NCBI GenBank assembly: GCA_964450865.1
Contig: CAYVHB010000005.1
Coordinates: 1-64,000, forward strand
Direction: 5' to 3'
DNA from: CAYVHB01 sp964450865
Lineage (GTDB): Bacteria > Bacillota > Clostridia > Saccharofermentanales > UBA5734
Length of the DNA: 64,000 bases
Shown here in pieces: positions 28,440-38,242 of this stretch (the first letter of the stretch is position 1; the number at the start of each line of letters is the position of its first letter). Made by a program: the position numbers and the translations under genes. The notes below the pieces were generated by a model. It was not told where the DNA came from. It made no database searches and saw only the letters and a list, made by a program, of their open reading frames with translations.

Positions 28440-29651
28440 ATGCAACCTTTAAAAGGCTCGATTACCGCCCCGCGGGGCTTTGCCGCAGCTGGTGTAGCTT
28501 GTGGCCTGAAGAAAGACAACCGCCTGGATCTGGCCCTGATTGCCAGTGAGGTACCGGCTACCGTCGCCGGTGTTTTCACCCGCAATCGCGTCAAGGGACA
28601 TTCCCTGCAACTGACGATGGAGTCTGTAGCCAACGGCCTGGCCAGTGCAGTCGTGATCAATAGCGGCAATGCCAATGCCTGCGTCGGCGAGGCCGGCCTG
28701 AAGGACGCGGAAACAATGGCCGCGCTGGTTGCCAGCCGCCTGGGCTGCCCGGTCGAGCAGGTCATGACCGGATCGACCGGCGTCATCGGCAAGCGGCTGG
28801 ATATGGAAGCGATTACCCGGGGCATCGGCGAGGCGGCAGAATCGCTCGCCTCATCACCCGAGGCCGGTCACCGGGCTGAGCGGGCTATCATGACGACCGA
28901 CCTGATTCCCAAGGAATGCATCGTCCGGTTCGAACATGATGGCTGCACTTATACGGTCGCCGGAATGGCCAAGGGTTCGGGGATGATCCATCCCGACATG
29001 GCCACGATGATCAGCGTCATCGCCACGGACTGCGCGGTCAGCCGCCCCCTGCTGACTGATTTGCTCCGCCAGGTCAGCAATCAGACCTTCAACCGCGTTT
29101 CGGTTGATGGGGATACCAGTGTCTGTGACATGGTGCTGGCCCTGGCCAATGGCTGCGCCGGTGGTCCGCTTATCGACGATGCAGCCAGCGAGGCCGGCCA
29201 GCTGCTGGCCAGGGCGCTGACCATTGTCAGCACCCAGCTGGCACGCCTGATTGCCCAGGATGGCGAAGGGGCAACCAAGCTGGTCGAGATCCAGTGCCAG
29301 GGTGCCCGCACACCGGCCGATGCCTACAGGATTGTGCTGGCGATCGGCCGTTCACCGCTGGTCAAGACGGCTATCTTCGGTGAAGATGCCAACTGGGGCC
29401 GGATCCTGACAGCCGCCGGCTATTCTGGGGCCGACTTTGACCCGGCCAGCTGTGATATCTACCTGGGTGACCTCAAGGTCTGTGAAAAGGGCTGTGCCCT
29501 GCTGTTTGACGAGGCACGGGCCAAGCAGATCCTGCAGGAAAAAGAGATCCTGATCCGCGTCGCCCTCCATGACGGTCACGCTTTCGATCGTCTGTGGACC
29601 TGCGATTTCTCCTATGACTACATCAAGATCAACGGCAGCTACCGGACCTGA
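28440..29651 (+). CDS. argJ: Glutamate N-acetyltransferase / amino-acid acetyltransferase
   Basis: 403 residues from the ATG at 28440, with GGAG motifs 3 and 8 nt upstream. N-terminus KGSITAPRGFAAAGVACGLK, then VINSGNANAC, and the self-cleavage region KGSGMIHPDMATM, where the chain splits before Thr. C-terminal GEDANWGRIL and NGSYRT are conserved. It transfers the acetyl group between acetylornithine and glutamate and may also start the cycle from acetyl-CoA. No other arg gene is adjacent. It ends in a strong terminator. Confidence 0.93.
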   Translation: MQPLKGSITAPRGFAAAGVACGLKKDNRLDLALIASEVPATVAGVFTRNRVKGHSLQLTMESVANGLASAVVINSGNANACVGEAGLKDAETMAALVASRLGCPVEQVMTGSTGVIGKRLDMEAITRGIGEAAESLASSPEAGHRAERAIMTTDLIPKECIVRFEHDGCTYTVAGMAKGSGMIHPDMATMISVIATDCAVSRPLLTDLLRQVSNQTFNRVSVDGDTSVCDMVLALANGCAGGPLIDDAASEAGQLLARALTIVSTQLARLIAQDGEGATKLVEIQCQGARTPADAYRIVLAIGRSPLVKTAIFGEDANWGRILTAAGYSGADFDPASCDIYLGDLKVCEKGCALLFDEARAKQILQEKEILIRVALHDGHAFDRLWTCDFSYDYIKINGSYRT

Positions 29652-29662
29652 CATACAGGCAA

Positions 29663-29720
29663 GAAAAAAGGAAGAGCGGGCAGATTCTCAGTAAACTGCC
29701 CGCTCTTCCTTTTTATTTTT
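29663..29720. terminator. Strong bidirectional intrinsic terminator
   Basis: A 19-bp inverted repeat with arms 29665-29683 and 29696-29714, a 12-nt loop, and T-tracts on both strands. It serves argJ on plus and the subtilase on minus. Confidence 0.92.
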
Positions 29721-29812
29721 AAAATTAATGACATTCCTGTCCAGCTGCAGCCTGTTTCCTGGTCCTGGCGCGTCCTTGTGGCCTGCCTCCGGATAATAAC
29801 GGGTCCTTGCGC

Positions 29813-31348
29813 TTATTTCAGGACAAAAGTGGTCGTTCCGGTACTGGTCGCATAGGTTGACGTGGCCGTGGTCACAGCCTTGACTGTATAGGTACCGAGG
29901 GTCGAACGGGTCGTGGTCGAGTAGGTCCAGGTCGCGGTCCCGGCCGTGCCGGTGGTCAGCGTCTTGCTGCTGATGGACCGGGTACCGAGCGTAATGGTCG
30001 CCCGGACCGAAGCCCGGTTGATCGCCAGACCGTTCGTATCCTTGACCGTGACGGTGATCGTGACCCGGCTGCCCCGACTATAGCTGGCTGCGTTGGTCAC
30101 GGCTGTCGTGACAGTCTGCCTGATAACGGGGGTCGGCGTCGGTGTGGGTGCCGTAGTCGGCGTCGGCGCGGGTGTCGGTGTCGGCGCGGCTGGCAGCGTC
30201 GGCACATTGGCCGTCACCAGGCCGTAACCATACCAGTTGTCTATACCGGCGGTACCCAGGTCGCGGGCTGACCACTCCAGGACTGAACGCAGCTCACTGG
30301 CAGATAACGCCGGGTATTGGGACTTCAGGACAGCCAGGACACCCGCCACATGGGGTGTGGCCATCGAGGTGCCGCTCATATAGGCGTACTGGTTATCCGG
30401 GTATGTGCTCTCGATGCTGACGCCAGGTGCCGCTACGTCAACGGCGGGGCCCGTCGAGGAGAAATAAGCCCGCACATTGTTGCTGTCGGTGGCGGCTACT
30501 GCAATGGCCGCCGGATACCTGGCCGGGTAGCCGACATTGTCATTCGTGCCGCTGCTGTTGCCGGAATTGCCGGCCGCAGCAACAACCAGCACCCCTTTAT
30601 TGACTGCATTATTGACCGCAGTCTCCATGGCGGTCGTGCCGGATGAAGAGCCCAGGCTCATGCTGATGATGTCCACGCCCTGGCTGACGGCCCAGTCAAT
30701 GCCCTCTACAACATCGGTCAGCGTACCGGAGCCGGCGCTGTCGAGGACTTTCACCGCATAGAGATTGGCATCCGGCGCGACACCAAGAACGCCCAGTCCA
30801 TTGTCATCGGCCGCGATTGTGCCGGCGCAGTGCGTGCCGTGGCCATGATCATCGTCATAGGAAGTGGTGTAAGATACTGCCGAGTAACCACCCTTGAGAT
30901 TGGCAACCAGGTCCTCATGCGTTGTATCGATACCAGTATCGATGACAGCCACGTCAACGCCGGCACCTTTGTACCCGGAGGCCTGAGCTGTCGGGGCTTC
31001 AACCCGGGTCACACCCCAGTCAAGGGTATCATCAGCGACCGTGACAATAATGTCCTTCTCCACGGCCAGGATGGCGGGATTGCGACGGAGCTGGGCTGCC
31101 GCGGCCGAAGTGAGATCTGCCGACTGCATCTTGAAATTCCTGTACTGATGGCGGACCTGGCCGCTCAGGCCAACAATATCAGCCTGGCCCTGGCTGAGAG
31201 TCGCGGCACTGGTCCCCGGCCTGTAGGTGATCACGTAGCGGCCCACGGCATTGTTGGCTGCCGCAGCCCCGGCGTTCTGGGCAATCAGGCCGCTGCCCAG
31301 GGTCAGGATCATGGCGACAACGGTGAATATCGCCAGCGATTTCTTCAT
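29813..31348 (-). CDS. Secreted subtilisin-family serine protease with C-terminal Ig-like domain
   Basis: 511 residues. Signal peptide (KKSLAIFTVVAMILTLGSG), I9-type inhibitor prodomain to about residue 110, and the S8 catalytic triad Asp in VIDTGIDTTHED (about 140), His in HGHGTHCAG (about 175) and Ser in GTSMATPHVAG (about 330). A Pro/Thr linker of PTP repeats leads to a C-terminal Ig-like domain rich in Thr. The start at 31348 is preferred because AAGGAG is 8 nt upstream; the ATG two codons earlier is only 2 nt from it. Likely exported and self-activating; substrate unknown. Confidence 0.9.
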   Translation of the reverse strand: MKKSLAIFTVVAMILTLGSGLIAQNAGAAAANNAVGRYVITYRPGTSAATLSQGQADIVGLSGQVRHQYRNFKMQSADLTSAAAAQLRRNPAILAVEKDIIVTVADDTLDWGVTRVEAPTAQASGYKGAGVDVAVIDTGIDTTHEDLVANLKGGYSAVSYTTSYDDDHGHGTHCAGTIAADDNGLGVLGVAPDANLYAVKVLDSAGSGTLTDVVEGIDWAVSQGVDIISMSLGSSSGTTAMETAVNNAVNKGVLVVAAAGNSGNSSGTNDNVGYPARYPAAIAVAATDSNNVRAYFSSTGPAVDVAAPGVSIESTYPDNQYAYMSGTSMATPHVAGVLAVLKSQYPALSASELRSVLEWSARDLGTAGIDNWYGYGLVTANVPTLPAAPTPTPAPTPTTAPTPTPTPVIRQTVTTAVTNAASYSRGSRVTITVTVKDTNGLAINRASVRATITLGTRSISSKTLTTGTAGTATWTYSTTTRSTLGTYTVKAVTTATSTYATSTGTTTFVLK

Positions 31349-31401
31349 ATCCATCTCTCCTTCTAGAATTTTATGATTTGATTATCACCTGATCGCTCCG
31401 A

Positions 31402-33777
31402 TTACAGCCAGTCGAAGCTGACCTGGCCGTCTTTGAAGTCGGCGGACACACCAATCTTCTGATCGAGCTTGCCGGCGAGCACCAGGTCAGCCAGCGGGTC
31501 TTCAAGCAGGCGCTGGATCGTCTTGCGCAGCGGCCGGGCGCCATATTTCGGGTCATAGCCCTTGTCGGCCAGGAAATCCTTGACGGCATCGGATACGACA
31601 AAGCGCAAACCCTTGTCGGCCAGGTGACCGATCACTTCCTTGAGCATCAGGTCAACAATCTGGCGGATCTCGGCCCGGCTCAATTCCTGGAAGACAACAA
31701 TCTCGTCCACCCGGTTGAGAAACTCCGGCCGGAACATTTCCTTGAGCACCGTCTGGACACGGCTTTCGAGCGCGACATACCCCTCGGCCCCAAAGCCGAA
31801 TGCATTGGCCTTCAGCGTCGTGCCGGCATTGCTGGTCATGACGATAATGGTATTTTCAAAACTGACCAGCCGGCCATGGCTGTCCGTCAGCCGGCCGTCA
31901 TCAAGGATCTGCAGCAGGATATTAAAGACATCAGCATGGGCCTTCTCGATTTCATCGAGCAAAATGACACTGTATGGCTTGCGGCGGATCTTCTCGGTCA
32001 GCTGGCCGCCATCGTCATAGCCGACATAGCCAGGCGGCGAGCCGATCAGCTTGCTGACCGTGTGCGGCTCCATGAATTCCGACATATCGAGGCGGACCAT
32101 GGCGTCTTCGGACTCAAACATGGCCTCGGCCAGGGCCTTGACCAGCTCGGTCTTGCCGACACCGGTCGGCCCGACGAAAATAAAGGACGCCGGTTTACGC
32201 CGCTTGCCAAAACCGGCCCGGTTGCGCCGGATCGCCCGGGCCAGTGCCGAAACGGCCTGGTCCTGGCCAATTACACGATGGTGCAGCCGTTCTTCGAGCT
32301 TGAGCAGCTTTTCCGATTCACTTTCGGTAATCCGCTGCACCGGAATACCCGTCCACATTTCAACAACGTGGGCAATGTCCTCGGTTGTGATCGGAATAGG
32401 CTGGTTGGCTGCTTCCAGCTCGCTGATCTCTTTGTCGAGACGCAACAGATGCGAACGCAGGTCAGCCTGCTTTTCATAGAGATGAACATCTTCGGGGCTG
32501 TTGGCGATCTGGAAGTCGAGGGCGTCCTTGTCCTGCTGCATCGTCTCGCGCAGCGACCGGCTGTTCTCGAGGCGGATCAGGGTCGTATCGCCGAGATTGC
32601 GGTGTGAACCGGCTTCATCAAGCAGGTCAATGGCCTTGTCCGGCAGGAAACGGTCGGTAATATAGCGGTCCGACATCCGGACGGCCAGCTCTATGACTTC
32701 ATCCGAATAGGTCACATGGTGGTGTGACTCGTAGTAATCGCGAATCCCCTTGAGGATCTCGATCGTCTCACGCACGGAAGGCTCCTCGACGATAACCTTC
32801 TGGAAACGCCTTTCCAGCGCCGAGTCTTTCTCGATGAAACGGCGGTATTCATCGAGCGTCGTCGAGCCGATGACCCGGATCTCACCCTTGGCCAGGGCTG
32901 GCTTGAGGATATTGGCGGCATTCATGGCCCCTTCGGCATCACCGGCGCCCATGATATTGTGCAGCTCATCGATAACCAGGATAATATTGCCGGCACGCCG
33001 GGCGTCATCAACCACGCCCTTCATGCGGCTTTCAAACTGGCCGCGGAACTGGGTGCCGGCGACCATCGCCGTCATATCGAGCAGATACACTTCCTGGCTG
33101 AGCAGCTTGGCCGGGACTTCATGATGGGCGATCTTGACCGCCAGGCCTTCGGCAATCGCGGTCTTGCCAACACCGGGCTCGCCAAGCAGGACGGGATTAT
33201 TCTTGGCCCGGCGATTGAGGATCTGGATGACGCGGGCCAGCTCTTTCTCCCGGCCAATGATCCGGTCGATCTGCCCGGCCAGCGCCTTCTGGGACAGATT
33301 GGTTCCGAACTGGTCGAGAAATTTGCGGCGTTTATCCGGACGGGCGCGTTCGCCGCGCTCCCCCTCACGACCGGTTTTACGGCTTTCGCCGGGTTCGCTG
33401 ACATCATCGGATTCCGAGCCGACAGCTGCTGGCAGCAGTTCGTTATTTTCCTTGCCATCAGGATTGCCCTGTTCATCGTCACTGTCGGTGCTGCCATCGG
33501 TGAGCCGGTCCATGTCAAAATTGCCGCTGAGCAGCGACTGGAAAAGGCTCTCCGGGCTCTGGCCCTCCATCTGGGTCATCACGCCATTCATCCGTTCAGT
33601 CAGTTCATCAATATTGCTGTCGTTAATCCCCGCCTTGGCGAAAAGCTCATCCATTCCGCCCAGTCCGGTGCGATAGGCACATTTCAGGCACAAACCCTCG
33701 CTGATGCGCTGACCATTTTCAAAACGGGTGGTAAAAACCACCGCGACATTTTTCTTGCACATGACACATTTAGCCAT
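31402..33777 (-). CDS. ClpC/ClpE-type AAA+ ATPase with N-terminal zinc finger
   Basis: 791 residues. N-terminal CVMCKK...CLKC zinc finger as in ClpE, a long acidic Glu/Asp/Gly linker (residues 95-150), then two AAA+ modules. Walker A motifs are GEPGVGKTA (about 205) and GPTGVGKTE (about 525), Walker B motifs VIDELHN and LLDEIEKA. The middle domain is short. FGF in NAFGFGAEG sits where ClpP-binding loops are expected, but differs from the usual (L/I/V)GF. It lies 9 nt after uvrA with the ribosome site inside the uvrA end, so the two are probably cotranscribed. Role: unfoldase for a ClpP protease, by family. Confidence 0.85.
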   Translation of the reverse strand: MAKCVMCKKNVAVVFTTRFENGQRISEGLCLKCAYRTGLGGMDELFAKAGINDSNIDELTERMNGVMTQMEGQSPESLFQSLLSGNFDMDRLTDGSTDSDDEQGNPDGKENNELLPAAVGSESDDVSEPGESRKTGREGERGERARPDKRRKFLDQFGTNLSQKALAGQIDRIIGREKELARVIQILNRRAKNNPVLLGEPGVGKTAIAEGLAVKIAHHEVPAKLLSQEVYLLDMTAMVAGTQFRGQFESRMKGVVDDARRAGNIILVIDELHNIMGAGDAEGAMNAANILKPALAKGEIRVIGSTTLDEYRRFIEKDSALERRFQKVIVEEPSVRETIEILKGIRDYYESHHHVTYSDEVIELAVRMSDRYITDRFLPDKAIDLLDEAGSHRNLGDTTLIRLENSRSLRETMQQDKDALDFQIANSPEDVHLYEKQADLRSHLLRLDKEISELEAANQPIPITTEDIAHVVEMWTGIPVQRITESESEKLLKLEERLHHRVIGQDQAVSALARAIRRNRAGFGKRRKPASFIFVGPTGVGKTELVKALAEAMFESEDAMVRLDMSEFMEPHTVSKLIGSPPGYVGYDDGGQLTEKIRRKPYSVILLDEIEKAHADVFNILLQILDDGRLTDSHGRLVSFENTIIVMTSNAGTTLKANAFGFGAEGYVALESRVQTVLKEMFRPEFLNRVDEIVVFQELSRAEIRQIVDLMLKEVIGHLADKGLRFVVSDAVKDFLADKGYDPKYGARPLRKTIQRLLEDPLADLVLAGKLDQKIGVSADFKDGQVSFDWL

Positions 33778-33786
33778 TGTTTTTCG

Positions 33787-36700
33787 TTATCCTTTACTCC
33801 CCACAGGGACAGCCTGGTTTAAATTTACAACATGATCAGGAATATGCTCGAGAGCCAGTGCCGGGGGCAGCGACCTGAACAGGCGGGCCAGGTATTCACC
33901 GGTGTATGAAGCGGGATTGGCCGCCACCATCTCCGGTGTACCAGTCGCAATAATCTGTCCGCCGGCATTGCCACCTTCCGGTCCCAGGTCGATGATATAA
34001 TCAGCCGTCTTGATAACGTCCAGATTATGCTCGATGACCAGGACTGTATTACCATTTTCCGTCAGCCGATGCAGGATGTCAACCAGCTTATGGACGTCGG
34101 CAATATGCAGGCCGGTGGTCGGTTCATCCAGAATATAAAACGTATTGCCAGTGCCGCGCCGGGCCAGTTCAGTTGCCAGCTTGACGCGCTGGGCCTCGCC
34201 GCCTGACAGCTGGGTCGAAGGCTGGCCGAGCCGGATATAGCCCAGGCCGACATCCTGCATCGTTTGCAGCTTACGGGCAATGCGCGGAATATTGGCGAAA
34301 AATTCGACACCCTCATCAACGGTCATGTCGAGCACTTCGGCAATATTTTTGCCCTTGTAACGGACCTCCAGGGTTTCCCGGTTGTAACGACGCCCTTTGC
34401 AGACATCACAGGTCACATAGATATCCGGCAGGAAATGCATTTCGATCCGGTTGACGCCATCACCGCTGCAAGCTTCACAGCGCCCGCCGCGCACATTGAA
34501 ACTGAATCGTCCCTGCTTATAACCACGGGTGCGGGCGTCCTGGGTGCTGGCAAAGAGGTCGCGGATCAGGTCAAAAACGCCAGTATAGGTCGCCGGATTG
34601 GAACGAGGTGTACGCCCGATCGGCGACTGATCAATATCGATGACTTTATCCAGATACTCCAGGCCGGTCAGCTTGTCAAAAGCCCCGGCGAAACGGTGGG
34701 CCCCGTTGAGCTCCGCCGCCAGCTTCTTGAGCAAAATGCCATTTACCAGCGAGCTTTTCCCCGATCCGGAGACACCCGTGATACATGTCATCAGGCCGAT
34801 CGGAATATGGACATCGATCGACTTGAGGTTGTTCTCCCGGGCCCCGAAAACCGAGAGCCAGCGGCCATCCGGCTGGCGGCGCACGGCCGGAATCGCGATC
34901 TGGCTGCGTCCGGACAGGTAAGCCCCGGTAATCGAGCGCGGATTGGCCATGATCTGCGCAGCCGTGCCGGTCGCGACCACTTCCCCGCCGTGCTCACCAG
35001 CACCCGGACCCATATCGATAATATAATCCGCGGCAAACATTGTTTCCTCATCGTGTTCCACGACCAGGACTGTATTACCCAGGTCGCGCAGGCGCTTGAG
35101 GGTAGCCAGCAGGCGGGAATTATCCCGCTGGTGCAGGCCGATACTGGGTTCATCAAGGATGTACAGGACGCCCATCAGGCCGGAGCCGATCTGCGTGGCC
35201 AGGCGGATACGCTGGGCCTCGCCGCCGGACAAGGTTGCCGAAGCCCGGGCCAGGGTCAGGTAATCCAGGCCGACATCGACCAGAAAACCCAGGCGGGCCT
35301 CCAGTTCCTTGCGAATCTGGGCCGCAATGGTCATCTGGCGAGGGGTCAGGCTGACCGTCTGCAGGAAAGTCCGGGCCTGGCTGATCGGCAGCCTGGTCAG
35401 CTCGTCAATATTGAGCGGACCCAGGCGCACCGCCAGGCTGGCCGGCTTCAGGCGAGCCCCCTGACAGACCGGGCACGGCGTGACTGACATGTATTGTTCG
35501 TAGTATGCCTTCATATCGTCTGACGACGTCTCGCGAAAGCGCTTCTCCAGGCTATTGACAACGCCAATCCAGTCACTGCGGTAAACGCCATGATTATACT
35601 TGCTGTTGGTTGTATCAATCGCCAGGACTTCCCCGCCATTGCCAAACAGAATCATCTGCTGGATCTCTGCCGGCAGATCATTGAAAGGGGTATCCAGCGA
35701 AAACTGGTAGCGCACAGCCAGGGCTTCAATAAACGCCCGGGCCCAGCTGTTGCGGTCGGCAAAATTCCAGCCACCGGCCCTGATCGCCCCGTCGTTCATC
35801 GAAAGACGGCGATCATACACAACCAGCTCCGGATCAATCTTGCTCATCTGGCCCAGGCCGGTACATTGCGGACAGGCACCATACGGATTGTTAAACGAAA
35901 AAAGACGCGGCGCAATCTCCTCCAGACTGACATTACAGTCCGGGCAGGAAAAATGCTGCGAAAACAATTGCTCACCCGGCATCTCAGCCGGCGTCCCGGC
36001 CATCGTCCCAGCCGGCGTCATAGCCGGCGTCCCAGCCGAAAGGTCAGCAGCCGATCCGGTCATCGTCCCGGCTGGCAGGTCAGTTGCCGCCGCCGTGGTA
36101 TGCAAAGTCGCCGGCAACTGAAACTGCACCTGCAGCAGTCCCTCTGACAAGTGAAGGGCAGTCTCAATCGAGTCATTCAGGCGCGAGCGGATACCCGGGC
36201 GCAAGACCAGCCGGTCAACGACGACCTCAATCGTATGTTTGCGGTTCTTCTCAAGCGGTATATCTTCCTCAAGCTCGTAGATCTGGCCGTCCACACGCAC
36301 CCGGACATATCCGGCCTTGCGGAAATCATCAAACAGTTTGGCGTACTCACCCTTGCGACCACGCACTACCGGCGCAAGCAGCACCAGGCGAGTCCCCTCC
36401 GGATACCTGTCAATCGTCTCAATAATCTGGTCAACCGACTGGCGCTCAATGACCCGCCCGCAGCTCGGGCAATGGGGTGTGCCGACCCGGGCAAAGAGCA
36501 GACGCAGATAGTCATAAATCTCCGTCACCGTACCAACAGTCGAGCGGGGATTCTTGCTGGTTGTCTTCTGGTCAATCGAAATGGCCGGTGACAGCCCCTC
36601 AATATGATCAACGTCCGGCTTCTCCATCTGGCCGAGAAACTGGCGGGCATATGAAGACAGCGATTCGACATAACGACGCTGGCCTTCGGCATAAATAGTA

Positions 36701-36831
36701 TCGAAAGCCAGTGATGATTTACCTGACCCGGAAAGACCAGTCAGGACCACCAGCTGGTCACGGGGAATCTCAATACTGATATTTTTCAAATTGTGCTCAC
36801 GGGCACCCTGGACACGAATGGCGGATTGCAT
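33787..36831 (-). CDS. uvrA: Excinuclease ABC subunit A with an unusual low-complexity insertion
   Basis: About 1014 residues. First ATP site GLSGSGKSSLAFDT, second GVSGSGKSSLVNG; two ABC signatures LSGGEAQRIRLAT and LSGGEAQRVKLAT; zinc-binding CPDC...CPQC and CEAC...CDVC. It recognises DNA damage with UvrB. Residues about 247-282 are an extra Ala/Gly/Thr/Pro/Met stretch just before FSQHFSCPDC, encoded by degenerate repeats and not found in standard UvrA. Start: the ATG at 36831 has GAAGGGA 3 nt upstream; 36846 is the alternative. No clear SOS box is seen upstream. Confidence 0.95.
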   Translation of the reverse strand: MQSAIRVQGAREHNLKNISIEIPRDQLVVLTGLSGSGKSSLAFDTIYAEGQRRYVESLSSYARQFLGQMEKPDVDHIEGLSPAISIDQKTTSKNPRSTVGTVTEIYDYLRLLFARVGTPHCPSCGRVIERQSVDQIIETIDRYPEGTRLVLLAPVVRGRKGEYAKLFDDFRKAGYVRVRVDGQIYELEEDIPLEKNRKHTIEVVVDRLVLRPGIRSRLNDSIETALHLSEGLLQVQFQLPATLHTTAAATDLPAGTMTGSAADLSAGTPAMTPAGTMAGTPAEMPGEQLFSQHFSCPDCNVSLEEIAPRLFSFNNPYGACPQCTGLGQMSKIDPELVVYDRRLSMNDGAIRAGGWNFADRNSWARAFIEALAVRYQFSLDTPFNDLPAEIQQMILFGNGGEVLAIDTTNSKYNHGVYRSDWIGVVNSLEKRFRETSSDDMKAYYEQYMSVTPCPVCQGARLKPASLAVRLGPLNIDELTRLPISQARTFLQTVSLTPRQMTIAAQIRKELEARLGFLVDVGLDYLTLARASATLSGGEAQRIRLATQIGSGLMGVLYILDEPSIGLHQRDNSRLLATLKRLRDLGNTVLVVEHDEETMFAADYIIDMGPGAGEHGGEVVATGTAAQIMANPRSITGAYLSGRSQIAIPAVRRQPDGRWLSVFGARENNLKSIDVHIPIGLMTCITGVSGSGKSSLVNGILLKKLAAELNGAHRFAGAFDKLTGLEYLDKVIDIDQSPIGRTPRSNPATYTGVFDLIRDLFASTQDARTRGYKQGRFSFNVRGGRCEACSGDGVNRIEMHFLPDIYVTCDVCKGRRYNRETLEVRYKGKNIAEVLDMTVDEGVEFFANIPRIARKLQTMQDVGLGYIRLGQPSTQLSGGEAQRVKLATELARRGTGNTFYILDEPTTGLHIADVHKLVDILHRLTENGNTVLVIEHNLDVIKTADYIIDLGPEGGNAGGQIIATGTPEMVAANPASYTGEYLARLFRSLPPALALEHIPDHVVNLNQAVPVGSKG
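35987..36085 (-). repeat. Degenerate minisatellite inside uvrA
   Basis: About 100 nt of imperfect units such as GCCGGCGTCCCGGCC, GCCGGCGTCATAGCC and GCCGGCGTCCCAGCC, with GTCATCGTCCCGGCTGG further on. They encode the PAGT/SAGT/AGTP-like units of the UvrA insertion, and the reading frame is kept. Confidence 0.75.
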
Positions 36832-37025
36832 AGGTCCCTTCTTCATCTACTTCAAGCTGATCTCTCATAAAACAAAACAATTGTCCGAAGAATCGAGTGT
36901 TTCTTATTTTAACACATTGTTGTGGCAATAATGTGATTCACGGCACATATAAACAGAATTTTCACGCAGAGTGGAAAATAAGCATCCTTGTGATATATAA
37001 TGAAAGGCTGTAGGAGGATTACACC

Positions 37026-38216
37026 ATGTACAAAAAAATACTCATCGCACTTTTGCTGGCCGCCTTGCTCGGTTCGGTTTTCGCCGGCTGTGCCACGCAG
37101 GAGACAACTGTCAGCCCAACCGCCGCTACAACGACCGCGGCTGAGGATATCACCGAATCAACAACCGCTGCAGTCACCAAGGTCCAGGTCGGCTTTTCAG
37201 TTGCCGATTCTGACGACGCCTGGCTCTCATCATTGACCAAAGCAGCCCGCGTCAAGGCCAAGGAAATGAATGACGTCGCCGAGTTCACCTTCGTTGATGC
37301 CAAGAACGATCCGGAGCTGCAGCTGGTCGAGCTGGAAGTATTGATCAAGCGTGGCTGCAAGGCCATCGTCATCAATCCGGTTGATCTCGAAAACACATCA
37401 GCCCTGACGAACATGGCCAGGGACGCCGGAGTCACGCTGATCATTGTCAACCGCCCGATCCGCACCGAGGCCAATGCTTACATCGGTCCGGACCTGGCAC
37501 TTACAGGCTCCATGCAGCTGGACCAGATCGCAACGAAACTGGGCGGCAAGGGCAATGTCGCGATCATGGCTGGCGACCTGAACAGCAGCGGCAGCAGTAC
37601 ATACGTCAACAGCATCAAGAAAGCCCAGGCCGAACGCTATCCCAAAATGAAGATCACTGTAATTGAAGACACCAAATGGGACCGTGCCAAAGCCCAGGCT
37701 CAGATGGATGAGTGGATCAAAAGTGACAGCACCCAGAAAGATGCTGCCAAATTGGATGCTGTAATCGCCCAGAACGACGAAATGGCCATCGGCGCGGCAA
37801 AAGCGATCCAGACTGCCGGCCTCGCCGGCAAAATCCTCGTATCTGGCCTGAACGGCTCAGTCGACGCCCTCAACCAGATGGCTGACGGCAGCATGAGCTT
37901 CACGGTATTCCAGGACCCGACTGTTGAAGGATACGCGGCGATCGTCGCTGCGGTCAAAGCGGCCAGCGGCGAAACCTACGAAGCCAATACCCAGTCCAAT
38001 CTGGAGGCTGTCAGTCCGGACGCAGTATCTGCTTACCTTGAAAAATGGAAACAGATCAAGAGCACTGAACCGGAAGATCCGGTCTATCCAACCGAAACAA
38101 CCGGGTCGAGTACTGAAACAACGGGCAGCGCCGGCACAAGTGAAACCACCGCCGCCGGTGGCGATACGACAACAACCAGCGCTGAAATCACCACAGCGGC
38201 AACAAGCGGCGCATAA
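37026..38216 (+). CDS. Orphan sugar-binding lipoprotein (RbsB-like)
   Basis: 396 residues with GTAGGAGG 8 nt before the ATG. Signal peptide with lipobox SVFAGC, a short Thr/Ala-rich spacer, then a type-1 periplasmic-binding fold (VGFSVADSDD, FVDAKNDPELQLVELE, KAIVINPVD). It is clearly homologous to the inositol-locus binding protein at 47096-48112. No ATPase or permease is adjacent, so it may feed another transporter. The C-terminal about 35 residues are an extra Thr/Ser/Ala/Gly tail. A TATAAT (36996-37001) lies upstream without a good -35. Structured repeats begin 27 nt after the stop. Confidence 0.85.
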   Translation: MYKKILIALLLAALLGSVFAGCATQETTVSPTAATTTAAEDITESTTAAVTKVQVGFSVADSDDAWLSSLTKAARVKAKEMNDVAEFTFVDAKNDPELQLVELEVLIKRGCKAIVINPVDLENTSALTNMARDAGVTLIIVNRPIRTEANAYIGPDLALTGSMQLDQIATKLGGKGNVAIMAGDLNSSGSSTYVNSIKKAQAERYPKMKITVIEDTKWDRAKAQAQMDEWIKSDSTQKDAAKLDAVIAQNDEMAIGAAKAIQTAGLAGKILVSGLNGSVDALNQMADGSMSFTVFQDPTVEGYAAIVAAVKAASGETYEANTQSNLEAVSPDAVSAYLEKWKQIKSTEPEDPVYPTETTGSSTETTGSAGTSETTAAGGDTTTTSAEITTAATSGA

Positions 38217-38242
38217 CGAAGAAATTGGCGCTGAAAACTTAT

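Noticed and set aside
31624..32607. Plus-strand open frame opposite the Clp ATPase
   Set aside because: Antisense shadow of conserved AAA+ motifs.
36840..36960. SOS box upstream of uvrA
   Set aside because: GGACAATTGTTTTG resembles a LexA site only loosely and lacks the GAAC/GTTC halves.
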